A stretch of 64,000 nucleotides of DNA from Talinum fruticosum (taxonomy: Eukaryota > Streptophyta > Magnoliopsida > Caryophyllales > Talinaceae). The stretch covers positions 4,519,501 through 4,583,500 of the forward strand of contig JAITYX010000048.1 of NCBI GenBank assembly GCA_021018815.1, in the 5' to 3' direction. A model generated the notes under the pieces. The model was not told the origin of the DNA. It saw nothing but the letters and a program-made list of their open reading frames with translations, and searched no databases. Position numbers and translations under genes: made by a program. The number at the start of each line of letters is the position of its first letter. Positions within the stretch are counted from its first letter, which is position 1. This document shows positions 45,481 through 55,490 of the stretch, in pieces.

Positions 45481-47008
45481 TGAAGACTCGGACATTGTGC
45501 TATTTCTTTCCGAGTCATGCAAAAGGAATCGAGTATATCGATGACATTCATATAGTGTTTTGATTCCAAGGCATTCTCTGTGTCTTAGAAACTTACTTGA
45601 GTGAAATAGTATCTTTTCTATGCGATTTGGCCTTCACTTATCTCTTTAATCGCTTTTCGGTTAGCGACTCAGAAAACTTGTTCTTTATTCCGAGTCCACT
45701 CTCACTCGAATCGACTTGTGATTATCTACTCTATTGTTTGCAAAGTCGGCATTCGTAGTTCTTTTCGTGCTTAGTCTACATCAAGTATTTTCCCACTCCG
45801 ATATTCGTTATGGAACTTGATTCTTTACCTAAGACTAAGTCATATGGAATTCCGAGTATCATGGACATTAGACTCGAGAAAATTCCATTTCTCTTCGACT
45901 CGGATAATCAATTACGTAATTTTCATAATTATTTTATTATCCGTGTCTAACCTTGGACCAAAGTATTTTATACTTTGAGAACCGAAGGTGTTTTACTTTT
46001 GTAGGTTATTCAATCGAGGATATCTTTTCAAACTACAAAAGTAGCCGGCTTCGTAACGTCAAATCACTAGCGAGATATGGCTTTTCACCTTCCCTGCTCT
46101 AGTCCCGGAAGATTGTGTCGAAGCCGTCATGCTTCCATATCCGGAAAAGCTGGAACGCTAAGCCTAACGGTGGTTTCCACCTCATTTTTCAAGACACAAC
46201 CGATGATTTTGGGACTTCCAAGAGAGTTAAACCGTTGTCCAACGTCCATATTTCAACGGATACTTTCCGAGTGACTCGGAAAGCCCTTATCAACGGTCAC
46301 GAGAGGACTCTCGGTCGGCGAGATGAAGATAACGGCTACTCTGCTGGGTTATCTATAAATTGAAGCCACTTCACAAGACTTGAAGGTTGCCGAACATATT
46401 GTCTATACACTTACTTGATAGAAGTCATTGTATTTACTCTCAATCTTCAACTTACAACTCCCACTCGTAATTCATTCCTTTACGAGTTGTAAGGTCTTGT
46501 ACTTCGTTACAAACACTTCTTACATTCTTTGTAAGGTCCCTTGACTAAGCTGTAAGGGTTAACTCGGCTTAGTTGTCCCTAGCTGTAAGGGTTATCTCAG
46601 CTAGGAAGTACTAGATCGAGATAAGGGAACTTCGAGTCTAGGAAAACTTGTATAGAGTTGTCTAAGGGAGCAACTCGGGTTCGATCAAGTTCACGGTATT
46701 TTGTGGACTCAAAATAGTGGATTTGACTTCGTGTCTGGATTGACACGGGCCGTGGTTTTCTGCCCCGGGAGGGTTTCCACGTAAAATCTCTGTGTTCACT
46801 TTCCGAGTTCATTCTAGGCTCGGACGGCCTTAGTGCTTTTGCTTCTTCCGATTCACCGACTTCGAGTCCAATCTTTTCGACTCTGTCTTTAGACTCGGAA
46901 TCTGTCTTTGCAACATTTACGCACAAAAGTGCGATTCTTCTAAAAGAATTTTCTATCACCCTATTCACCCCCTCTAGGGTGACTCGGACTCTCCCGAGCA
47001 AACCTTCA
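45481..47008 (+). mobile_element. Solo LTR of the same copia family
   Basis: 1528 bp, starting TGAAGACTCGG and ending AACCTTCA, the reverse complement of 38418-40000 in sequence and opposite to it in orientation. Flanks are TTGTA (45476-45480) and TCGTA (47009-47013), a 5-bp target duplication with one C/T difference. No internal copia sequence adjoins it, so it is the product of LTR-LTR recombination. It is more diverged than the two full-element LTRs are from each other. TATA box at 46354-46361. Confidence 0.9.
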
Positions 47009-47470
47009 TCGTATATTTTACCTTAGCCGAAGTTGGGGGCATCACTAGGGGCTAATTCGAACCCCTAAGGCCTCCAACCTTTCGATCCCTCTTGTTGTAT
47101 TCTCTCGAACTTAGTTAAAGTTAGAAGAAAGAGTAGGGATTGTTGTTAACTCGATGACAACCACATTGTAAAATCCTACTCTTGTATGTTTTGCTTGTAC
47201 CGATTTTGAGGGCAACACTAGGGGCTAATGCAATCCCCTAAGATAGCCAAAAATTGTCAAAAGATGATCATATACAAGAGACGACAAGAAAAATCGGCAA
47301 CAACCAAAAGAAACAACGAAGCAAGCATCAAACAAAACACTGAATAGGCATCCAAGCGAGCATCAAATAAACATCGAGTAAGCACACAAGCGAGCATCAA
47401 GCAAGGAATACCCAAGGGAGAAAGTTCAAGGCAAAACAAACCCAAAGTAGCGAAGTATCAAGCTATACGG
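47009..47470. repeat. Tat 3' region with repeated AGGGGCTAAT hairpins
   Basis: TAGGGGCTAATTCGAACCCC at 47046 and TAGGGGCTAATGCAATCCCC at 47219, each followed by TA, repeat the unit at 45427. Each has a short inverted repeat AGGGG/CCCCT around an 11-13-base centre and is followed by a TCTCTTGTTGTAT-type tail in two cases. A degenerate array split by the solo LTR. The short stretch 47270-47410 is rich in GCATCAAgcnAGC. Confidence 0.6.
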
Positions 47471-48101
47471 CACGCGAGCCATCCAAAAACACATGGCATG
47501 CAAGCCATCAAAAGCAATCCTAAGGATTGGGAAAGGGAAAGAGGAATGGAGGCTACTCCTCGGGGCCGCCCCGGTCCGGTCATCGGCTCTGTCCGCGGGA
47601 GGAATCTCACCGTCCTCGGGAGTGCCCTCGGTCGGAGAGTCGATCGTGAGGCAAAGGCCTCCGAGTAAAGAAGGTTGGCATAGGCTATCCACTTGCTCTA
47701 GCCCCTCCGCCTCCTCGCTCAAAGCCGGAAACCAACACAAGAAGCTTCCGAAGAGACGCATCCCTAGTTGCGGCGTCTATCTCTTGTGCGGACTCAAAGC
47801 GTGACCTCCAACTACGGGCCTTCTCGCGGGCGGCTCCAACACGAGCCTCGAGGTCTCGCTCTTTTCCTTGAGTGACCTCCAACTCAGCCTTCGTGGTCTT
47901 GAGTTGCGCCTTCGGACCCCTCTCGCGTTCCCGGGAAGCCCCAGTTGGGCCTTTAACTTGCTCACTTCCCCTTGGAATCGATCGGCCTCATCCTTCTTCT
48001 CCTTCGAGAGCTTCCTCAAAGAGCCCCGAAGGGAAGATACCTCCTCCGAAGACTTGATGAGGAGGGCCGAGACTCTATAGCCTCCATAACCTTGATGAGG
48101 G

Positions 48102-48170
48102 CCTGTGGAAGAAAAGAGTTAGAATCCAAAAGGCAAAGAAAATACAAGTATAGGGAAAGTTATGCGTTAC
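48102..48170 (-). other. Intron of the antisense Tat gene
   Basis: 69 nt; donor GTAACG at 48170, pyrimidine tract and TTCCACAG acceptor ending at 48102. Confidence 0.6.
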
Positions 48171-48479
48171 CTCAGCCGCAGCGATCGACGCGGCGGAAGC
48201 TGGAGAAGTAGCGTTCTTACGAGAACCGTCTCCGTATGTCCTCGGAAGGTTGCCCGCCAAGATGGCCTTGGTCTCCGGGTCGGCATGCGAAAACGACGAG
48301 ATTGGAGGCCCGGGCACACCTCCTTGCCGCTTGTGCTAGGAGTCACTCCCTCGGGAGGAGAGGTCCGAAGCGTCCCTCGAACGCTTATTCGAGTTAGATG
48401 ACCCGCGTACCACTTGGCCTCCCACTTTAATGCTTGAATCGAGGCGACGGCCGACTTTTCTCGGCCGGGAAGGATAAGC

Positions 48480-48554
48480 CTATGACAACAATATAATGTT
48501 AGCATGAAATCAAAGGTTCAATACAAAAGATTTGACAAGGAGTGTAAGGCTCAC
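48480..48554 (-). other. Intron of the antisense Tat gene
   Basis: 75 nt; donor GTGAGC at 48554, a branch-like CTAAC within ATGCTAACATTA, acceptor TTGTCATAG ending at 48480. Confidence 0.6.
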
Positions 48555-49790
48555 CGTGGGAGGTCTACTGCCACTCCCTTGAAAACGCCGACCTTCGGGA
48601 CATCGACAGCCGAGGAACGCGGCTCCGATGCTTTCCCCTTGCCTCTGTCACGTGGCGTCTTTGCCTTGGGGAGAAGGGCCCGTATCCCGATCATCCTGCG
48701 AACGTGAGGAGTTCCCGGCCATGGCCTTGGATAAGAGAGCCCTTGCTTGATCTCGCAAAAACAAATCAAAGTCGAGTCAATTTGAAACATGAACAAAAAC
48801 AAGCATGAGGTGGGACAAGTACCACTGTGGAAGTTTTGGATCGAGGGCCGATCCGCGGCGACAAGGAATAAATTCTTCTTGAAATACTCCCTCTTGGGAA
48901 GCCAGTGGGAAGGAAGCCTTTCTTTCCTTCCTTCAATCGTTGGATGGGGTACCTCTCGGGTGCGAAAGTACTCCGCTGTGGCGTACACCTCGGAACGATA
49001 AACCGCGCGGAGAGAACCGAGGCATTTTGACGATTTCCTCCTCATCACTCCAAGCGAGGACATCCCATTCCCCGTCCAACTTTTCTACAAAGAGAAATTC
49101 ATACTTCCACCTATGGATTGATGAAGTCCTACCCAAGGCGAGTCATGTATCCTCTCTTGTTTGGAAAGTCTGTACCACCCTCGCTCACCATCTAACGAGA
49201 CGCTCTTTTGAAAGCCATGAAGGAGGGAGAACAATTCTAAGCTACGAGGGAGGTCTTTTATTTCACATGTGGCAATGAACGAACAAATCGAGCGCCACGA
49301 GTTGGGGACAATGCGAGGCTGGGGCCGAGGTTGAACTTATTGCATATTGATACAACTAAAGGATGGAGCGGAAACCGCACCCCACCATCGAGTGTCGCTT
49401 TATAAAGGCGCGACACCGGGAGGGGGACTTGGCTGTGTCCCGCTCCAACGGAACCAGGATCCTATAACTATCGGGGATGCGATATTGGCCGAAGAGCCTT
49501 GACGTCCGTACCATGTCATTCGCAAAGCGAGGATCGATGAAGTGAGAACCGGACCATCACTAGGGTCCGACCTCTCGAGCAACGACTCAACTAAGTCCTC
49601 CGCCCCATGAAGTGGTGTAAAGGACGAGAGGGCCTCATCACCTAAAGAAGTATCTAGGGACGGGGAGTTACCTTTGGAATACCCGTCCCGCGAGAGCTCA
49701 TCCATGGTCTTGGGTGTATAGGTGGTCTTAATCCTAGCCATAGTCTCGCTATCGGAATCCTGCAAGGCACAACCCGTAAATGTCACTGTC

Positions 49791-50484
49791 CTCGAAGACC
49801 ATGACTCCTTTTAACCTCCCAACGGTACACCACCTCACGGGAATAGCTATTGAGACTAGGAGTGGGGGACCTTTCGTAAACGGAATCGAAGTCACGGGTA
49901 GCGTAGCCAAAGGGATGGCCTCCGCAAGCTGCGCTAGGCGCCAAGACTTGCCGCCATGGCACGCGACTAGCTACGATTAACTCTCGGGAGGCTATATCGG
50001 GGTGACTATCAAGGTTTACGGAGACCTCCAAGTCGGCAGACGCAGCCACTCCTAGAGACTCCCCCTACAACACCATCATAACTACATCTATCCACGGGGC
50101 ACAACGCGTCTCTATCAGAGGCACAATTACTCGACAAACTATCATAATGGCTCACAACAGTACCCTTGGAGCTACCCATTATCCTAAGGCATGCATCTAC
50201 TTGAATATTCAAACTACAAGTGGGTTATTCGAAGATATACCTCAAAATTCGAGTGAAGGTGATGAATGCCCGAGTCTAGCTTGAAGGCTCCTCCCAAGTG
50301 CTCTCTACCTCACTTTGAGAATTGTTTTGCGAATAATGAAGAGAAACTCCAAGAGACGGGTTATATAGAGCTCCCTTCACTCGCACAAGACCGAATTTTA
50401 AAATTCGAAATTCAAAATTCGAGTTAACAAATTCCGGTTTCCCGCTCAAGCGGATAATAAATAAAAATAAACAACTTAAATTCC
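49791..50484. other. Tat 3' region, no gene recognised
   Basis: Mixed-composition sequence upstream of the antisense gene. TTATATAG at 50362-50369 on the plus strand, CTATATAA on the minus strand, lies about 570 bp before the antisense start and could be part of its promoter. Confidence 0.4.
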
Positions 50485-50549
50485 GAGGGTTAGGGTTAGG
50501 GTAGGGTTTCTAGGGTTTTAGGGTTTTTAGGGTTTTTGGGGTTTGTTAG
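50485..50549. repeat. Telomere-like TTAGGG run
   Basis: GAGGGTTAGGGTTAGGGTAG is followed by TAGGGTTT-type units. Irregular spacing and position inside a retrotransposon argue against a real telomere. Confidence 0.75.
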
Positions 50550-50589
50550 CTAGGCTAAGGGTTCGAGGTAGGGCTCGGGGCTAGGGGTC

Positions 50590-51030
50590 GGGGTGAGGGG
50601 TCGGTCTCGGGAGGACCGAGTCCAAGTGAGGGAGAGAGGAAGTCGGCGTGAGGGAGAGCCGAGTAGTGCGGGCGCGTGGCGTGAGAGTGAGAGGAGGGGT
50701 CGGTCTCTTCGAGACCGAGTCCGAATAGGGGATGGGGAGGGGTCGGTCTCGGCGGGACCGAGTCCAAGCGCGAGAGAGCCGAGAGCGAGTGCCGAGAGAG
50801 CGAGGGGAGGGGAGGGGTCGGTCTCGGCGGGACCAGAGTCCAAGCGCGAGAGAGCCGAGAGCAGAGTGCCGAGAGAGCGAGGGGAGGGGAGGGGTCGGTC
50901 TCGGCGGGACCGAGTCCAAGCGCGAGAGAGCCGAGAGCAGAGTGCCGAGAGAGCGAGGGGAGGGGATGGGTCGGTCTCAGCGGGACCGAGTCCAGGAGAG
51001 AGCCGGTGAGGAGAGAGATAGCGTGTGAGC
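50590..51030. repeat. About 76-bp tandem repeat, purine-rich and GC-rich
   Basis: GGTCGGTCTCGGCGGGACCG recurs at about 50741, 50816, 50893 and 50969 (spacing 75-77 bp), with degenerate units near 50605 and 50698. Each unit holds the near-palindrome GGTCGGTCTC/GGACCGAGTCC and a GAGAGAGCCGAGAG tract. Long open frames on both strands here are by-products of the repeat. Confidence 0.85.
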
Positions 51031-51660
51031 GAGAGAGGGGAGGCGTGCGAGAGAGGTCAAGATGGTTCGGTTCAGGGCGGGACGAGCGTTCGGTCCCGGG
51101 AGTCGGGTTAGGCGGTCGGTCCAGGGGTAGGGGCCCCGACCAGAGTGCAATGTGGGGGTGGGGGTAGCCGCAAAGCAGGGGCCGAGGAGGAGCATTGAGC
51201 GAGAGCGAGGGGAGGGAGGGGAGGAGTCGGGGCCGGGAAGGGGGTGCGAGAGAGGGGGAGGGTGTACACAGGGTTGGTGGCGAAGTGCGGTGAGCTGGGG
51301 GTAGAAAGTAGAGCAGCAGCAGCGAGCGAGGGAGAGGGGGCACAGCAATAGCGGCGCAGCAAGTAGGAGCTAGGGCAAGGGAGAGAGAGAGGCGGGAGGG
51401 GGAGAGTTCGAAATAGTGGGCCAAGGGAGGGGAGAGAGCGGGCCCGGGGGATAACAGCGGGAGTGAGAGAGAGCCGAAGGGGAGGAGAGAGATGGGCTAA
51501 GGGGCGAGCCCAGCGGGGAGAGGGAGAGCTAGTGGGCCCGAGAGGGAGAGAGAGAGAGGAGGGCCGGGAGTAGCGATGAGGCCCAGCAGGTTAGCGAGGA
51601 GTGGGCTGAGAGGACGAGTGCAAGCGAGCAAGACGAGTGACCTATTTTAGAAGTCGTCTT
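51031..51660. repeat. Purine-rich low-complexity block
   Basis: Nearly all G and A on the plus strand with GAGAGAGG and GGGAGGGG runs. No stable period; likely decayed derivatives of the 76-bp unit. The long minus-strand frame through it is Pro/Ser/Leu low complexity. Confidence 0.7.
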
Positions 51661-51909
51661 TAGGGGTCGGGTTTAGGAGTCAAAAAAAAAAAATCAAATC
51701 AAATCACAAAAATTGCAAGAGTTGCAAAAGCAAAACGGGCAAGTCTCGAAAGCTTGTCCAGCGAACGACTTAGCCCTTGAGGGCTAGCAAGTCACATCCC
51801 TGTCTTCACGGGGGCTATCCTTTGGGGTTTAAAGTCGGTTTGCTCTCAACGACAACTTGGCCTCCGGGAGCCGAAAATCGCACTCTTAGCCCCATAAGGT
51901 GATACCCTT

Positions 51910-52330
51910 CAAGAAGCTATCTCTCAAGCACTTTCAAGCCTTCGGGAGGCTGAAAGGTCGTACAAAGACCCATTCCGTCATGGGCACTTGCACTCCTAAC
52001 GAAAGTTGGGGGTCGCGTTCTCCGTGGGATGTTCCCTAGCGAGACTCACGCACTTTCGAACTTGCGAGGAATCGAAAGGTCGCGCAAAGACCCATTCCGT
52101 CATGGGCACTCACGCACTTTCGAACTTGCATGAATCGAAAGGTCGCGCAAAGACCCCTTCCATCATGGGCACTCGCGCACTTTCGAACCTTCGGGAATCG
52201 AAAGGTCGCCAAAGACCCATTCCATCATGGGCATTCACGCACTTTCGAACCTTCGGGAATCGAAAGGTCGCGCAAAGACCCATTCCGTCATGGGCACTTA
52301 TACTCCTAGCCGAAAGTTAGGGAGTCACGT
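51910..52330. repeat. About 63-bp tandem repeat
   Basis: Units start CACTTTCGAAC at 52051, 52115, 52178 and 52240 and include AATCGAAAGGTCGCGCAAAG and CATTCCGTCATGGGCACT. Partial units flank them at 51940 and 52290. TTCGAA and CTTCGGGAA cores make each unit partly self-complementary. Confidence 0.9.
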
Positions 52331-52508
52331 TCCCCGTGGGATGTCTCCTAGCGAGATATCCATATTCAAGCACTTTCAAGCCTCCGAGAGCTGAAAGGTT
52401 GCTCAACAATTACTCTCTAAGTCCAAGGGGCTATGTAAAAACCATTCTTCACAACGAACGTCAACGACAAGACGAAAGCGAAGAAGAGCATAGTTAACAA
52501 AGCGAACT

Positions 52509-52533
52509 TCATTCATTCATTCATTCATTCATT
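52509..52533. repeat. (CATT)n microsatellite
   Basis: Six TTCA/CATT repeats just before the repeat-coding antisense ORF. Confidence 0.9.
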
Positions 52534-52620
52534 ATAACAAGAGCGCGCAACGCACTATTACAAGGAAAGGAAAGCGTCTAAAGTTAAAGATACTACGCTA
52601 CAACACCACGATTACTGATA

Positions 52621-53264
52621 CTACGCTACGATTACGTCACCCCGATGAAAGGACAGCAACGACCGCCATCTCACTTCCCCTTCGGAAGGCTCCTCTTCTT
52701 CTCCGCCGGGAGGTTCCTCCTCTTCTCCGATGGAAGGTTCCTCCTCTTCTCCGCCTGGGAGGTCCCTCTTCTTCTCTGCCGGAAGCTCCCTCCTCTTCTC
52801 CGCCGGAAGATCCCCCTTCTTCTCCGCCGGGAGGACCCTCCCCTTCTCCTTAGGCAAGTCCCGCCGGCCACGGTGAAGAGAAGTAAGAGGGCCACCTATT
52901 GACTCTTCACTCTCCAAGGGAGGATCGGATGACGAGCCAACGCCAAGAGCGGCTCCATCTCCGTTGGCGAGTTTGCCAAAAATAAAGGCTCGCCGGTTGA
53001 CGCTCGATGATGCGATCGTAGTTGCACTCCACCCAAGCCTCAAGTATACCCCACTCGGAGCGGAGCGCAGCTTGAAGTAACTTGAGACCCTCGGCACGAT
53101 CGTCGATCAAATCCATCTTCACAGCGTCATCGATGAGGAGTCGGTAGAACATCTCCAAGACAAAGGATGGTCGACGAGTACTCGATCGCTGCCTCCTCGG
53201 CCTCCGCTAGGTTGAAGCCAGGGCACGACTTCTCGTACCCAATAGGAAGCTCTCGGCGAGTCAT
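52621..53264 (-). pseudogene. Second antisense ORF of Tat, repeat-containing
   Basis: Minus-strand start MTRRELPIGYEKSCPGFN at 53264. A frame change near 53160 leads into MFYRLLIDDAVKMDLIDDRA and LQAALRSEWGILEAWVECNY. A second change precedes ESEESIGGPLTS and a highly charged tail of 10-residue repeats (LPAEKKRDLP, EEEEPSIGEE types) at 52860-52660. No domain recognised. The charged repeats derive from a 30-bp DNA repeat. It lies close to the 3' LTR, on the same strand as the antisense gene at 47480-49790, and may be its 5' exons or a separate gene. Confidence 0.4.
52665..52860. repeat. 30-bp tandem repeat within antisense ORF
   Basis: About seven units of GGAAGGTTCCTCCTCTTCTC followed by CGCC(G/T)G. 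The period is a multiple of three, so the frame is kept through the repeat. Confidence 0.85.
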
Positions 53265-53433
53265 TGTTTGAGATTACAAGAGAGGAGAGAAATGAGGAAG
53301 TGAAGATGGGCAATCCTTCTCAAGGCTCACCCCTATTTATAAGAACTTGGGGTCATAAAGGCATCTCGAGAATGGGCTCCACATTCCACCTACCTACCTC
53401 GGGAGGCGTGCGAGGCGAACGTGAGGGGCTAAA

Positions 53434-54047
53434 TGATTCGGGTATTTCCGGGCGGTTCAGCTCAGCCGACACGTCAGCGGCCGACCAGGCCCAATCGGTT
53501 GGACCAGGGTGGAACCGGCCCAAGACGATCCTTAACGGGCCAGGTAAAAGCCCCAAAGCCCACTAGGGCTAGGGTTTCCCTAAACCACGGTAAAAGTACC
53601 ATTTTACCCCTTTAAAATCTTCTATAAATACTCACCTTTTCACACATCCCAAGGCATGTTATGCTTTTATGCTCATTTGACAAGACATCTCATTGGAAGA
53701 TAATCACTCAAGCTTCGAGCTCCCAATTCTCATTCATAGCGTTCATCGGTGTTCATCAGCACACATTCATCCCCGAGAACTTCCATCTTTGGAAATCTTC
53801 TCGTCTCCCAAGGAACCCCCTCACGCATATCGAGGAAGATCTCCTCGATCCTTTCAATCAAATCGGATACTAACTTGAGCGTCGAAGGGCGTTCCCGGGA
53901 CCCACCACCGGGGCTTCGCCTTTGCGGGTTCAGGCGGTCACCACTCGGCTCGGATCGCTCGTGCCACGTCCTCGGAACCGTAGCGAGTAAATCCTTCCTC
54001 TCTCAGAATCATCATCCACCTCATCAACTCAGATTTCTCCGGAAACA
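53434..54047 (+). repeat. Tat 3' LTR
   Basis: 614 bp; TATAAATA at 53623-53630. Preceded by the purine-rich GTGAGGGGCTAAA, the likely polypurine tract (53421-53433). Confidence 0.9.
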
Positions 54048-54834
54048 ACAACTAATCAAACAACTAAACTAATAAAGATCGATTCAAACAATGAAATAAA
54101 CTAACCAATTAAACTAAAACATAAAATTAAACAATTAATCTAATTACCTACTACCAACATCAAAATATAGTTATAACCAAACCACTAAATTAAACCAAGC
54201 AAATTAGAGAGAAAGGAGAGATAAAAGGGAAGAAGTTACCGGAAATAAATCGAAATAAAAGCGAAAACTGACACGAATTAAATGAAATATTTAAAATTAA
54301 AATAATAATGGAATCTAAATTATTGAGCCGAAAATTTACATGTGAGAAAGAAATAATTAAAGTAAAACTAATATTAATCATAAATCTAAAATATGTTTCC
54401 CCTCAAATCCCCTTGCCGTCCCTCTTTATGAATTTTCGCACCACTTTTCACTTTTTGTCAACTGAACACATCATGAGTTATCGGCCTCATATGATGATCA
54501 AAGATTTTTACTTTAGGATTTTTGGTTGAGAATAATATAAACTTTGAGGGTATTCACCACATATGCAAACTTCTATTTTTATTTGAAAATTTTGAAATTT
54601 GCAGCTTCTTTGAGCAAGAATTCAAATGAAAGTGAAGGCGAATTTCAAATTCTTTTAAAAAAAGAAACTTGTTTATTTGGCCATTTAAATCTAAAATATT
54701 CAATGTCAAAATGTTGACTCGATAAACACGTGTTAGCCTCATTTGACACTCCAACTCTCAAACGAGTCCCGGTCCCCGAAACTCGGTTAGGTTATGATAT
54801 CGTTAAATATTATTAAACTTCGTACTTGTTCATA
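54048..54834. other. AT-rich flank of the Tat element
   Basis: No gene. A run of CTAAAC/AATTAAAC-like words at 54050-54150. Short frames have no recognisable features. Confidence 0.6.
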
Positions 54835-55005
54835 GTTTATAGTAATAGGCTATATATGACTACGGTTCTTCGAGCGAATCGTTTTCATAGGCCTTCTTTT
54901 ACTACGGTTTAAATATATTCACATAAAATTATGGCCACATACACGATGCTAGATAACCTAGTTAAAGGTCATTTTGAACCATAGTTAAAAGTGGTTCCTG
55001 AATAT
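54835..55005 (-). mobile_element. CACTA terminal fragment
   Basis: Reversed, GAACCACTTTTAACTATGGT, then TCAAAATGACCTTTAACTAG, matches the left end at 189-300 (GAACCACTTTTAACTATCGT). It is followed by ACCGTAGTCATA-type units. The CACTA tip itself is missing. Confidence 0.65.
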
Positions 55006-55142
55006 ATATTGTTTTTTTTTTGCATTATTCGAGTGCATATACATTTCTTCGTATAAATGTGAATTTGTATGAATTACCAATTATTAATTGCTATTTTTAA
55101 AATTGTTCGCATTTTTATTTCAATTTTAAATTTTTGCGTAGC

Positions 55143-55490
55143 TCACTACTCCTCTTCAATACACAATTACATGGATGACCTTTTACAACAATTCAAAATG
55201 ACCTTTTATTACGGTTGTCATGCATTGTTTATGTAAGCATAGTAGTAGGCAAGTATATTTTACTAAGGTTCACAACCGTAGTAAAAAACCTATTACTACG
55301 GTTCTTTGGATCAACCGTGGTGAAAGGCTTGGTCAAACAAGCATTTGATTACGGTCCATCCAAAGAACCGTATTAAAGCTTAGTCAAACAAGCCTTTTGC
55401 TACGGTTCTTTTGATGGACCATAGCCAAAGGCTTGTTTGACTAAGCTTTATTACGATTTGTCCAAAGAACCGTAGTGAAAATCACCTACC
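55143..55490. mobile_element. CACTA terminus with long hairpin units
   Basis: CACTACTCCTCTTCAATACA at 55143, then four inverted units built on TACGGTTCTTTGGAT and TCCAAAGAACCGTA with GCTTAGTCAAACAAGCC spacers in both orientations. The spacer is longer than in the other arrays of this window. Confidence 0.65.

Larger units (their letters stand above)
47480..49790 (-). pseudogene. Tat antisense gene (gypsy-type transposon domain), with introns
   Basis: Opposite to pol. The first frame (49786-49400) holds MARIKTTYTPKTMDELSRDG. Downstream blocks near 49300-49060 spell PNSWRSICSFIATCEIKDLP-like and YEFLFVEKLDGEWDVLAW in shifting frames, resembling the plant 'putative gypsy type transposon' (Transposase_28) domain. 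The 3' part is Lys/Glu-rich and heptad-patterned (LSKEKKDEADRFQGEVSKLK, 48000). Two introns have clean borders: 48554-48480 (GTGAGC to TTGTCATAG) and 48170-48102 (GTAACG to TTCCACAG). Another is possible at about 48820-48750. Antisense ORFs in the 3' region are known in Tat elements. Function unknown; the frame is broken as read. Confidence 0.55.
27868..54047 (+). mobile_element. Tat-type Ty3/gypsy retrotransposon with nested insertions
   Basis: Bounded by LTRs at 27868-28483 and 53434-54047, both starting TGATTCGGG and ending GGAAACA. The internal order is primer site, gag, protease, reverse transcriptase, RNase H, a second RNase H of the archaeal type, and integrase, then about 6.7 kb of non-pol 3' sequence once the solo LTR is removed. 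The second RNase H and the long 3' region with antisense coding point to the Tat lineage. Removing the copia element and the solo LTR leaves about 13.7 kb. The flanks are CAAGC before and ACAAC after, so a 5-bp target duplication is not clean. Confidence 0.85.

Noticed and set aside
50485..50549. Telomere repeat
   Set aside because: Units are irregular (TTAGGG, TAGGGTTT, TTTTTAGGG), the run is 65 bp and it is inside a retrotransposon.
50555..51424. 289-residue minus-strand frame, Pro/Ser/Leu-rich
   Set aside because: Spans GA-rich tandem repeats that lack stops in several frames on both strands; the protein sequence simply follows the DNA period.
51910..52330. Regularly spaced repeats resembling a CRISPR array
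   Set aside because: The whole unit, including the supposed spacer, is repeated, and the context is a plant retrotransposon.
27863..54052. Clean 5-bp target duplication for the Tat element
   Set aside because: CAAGC against ACAAC match only if shifted by one base with one mismatch; not strong enough to claim.
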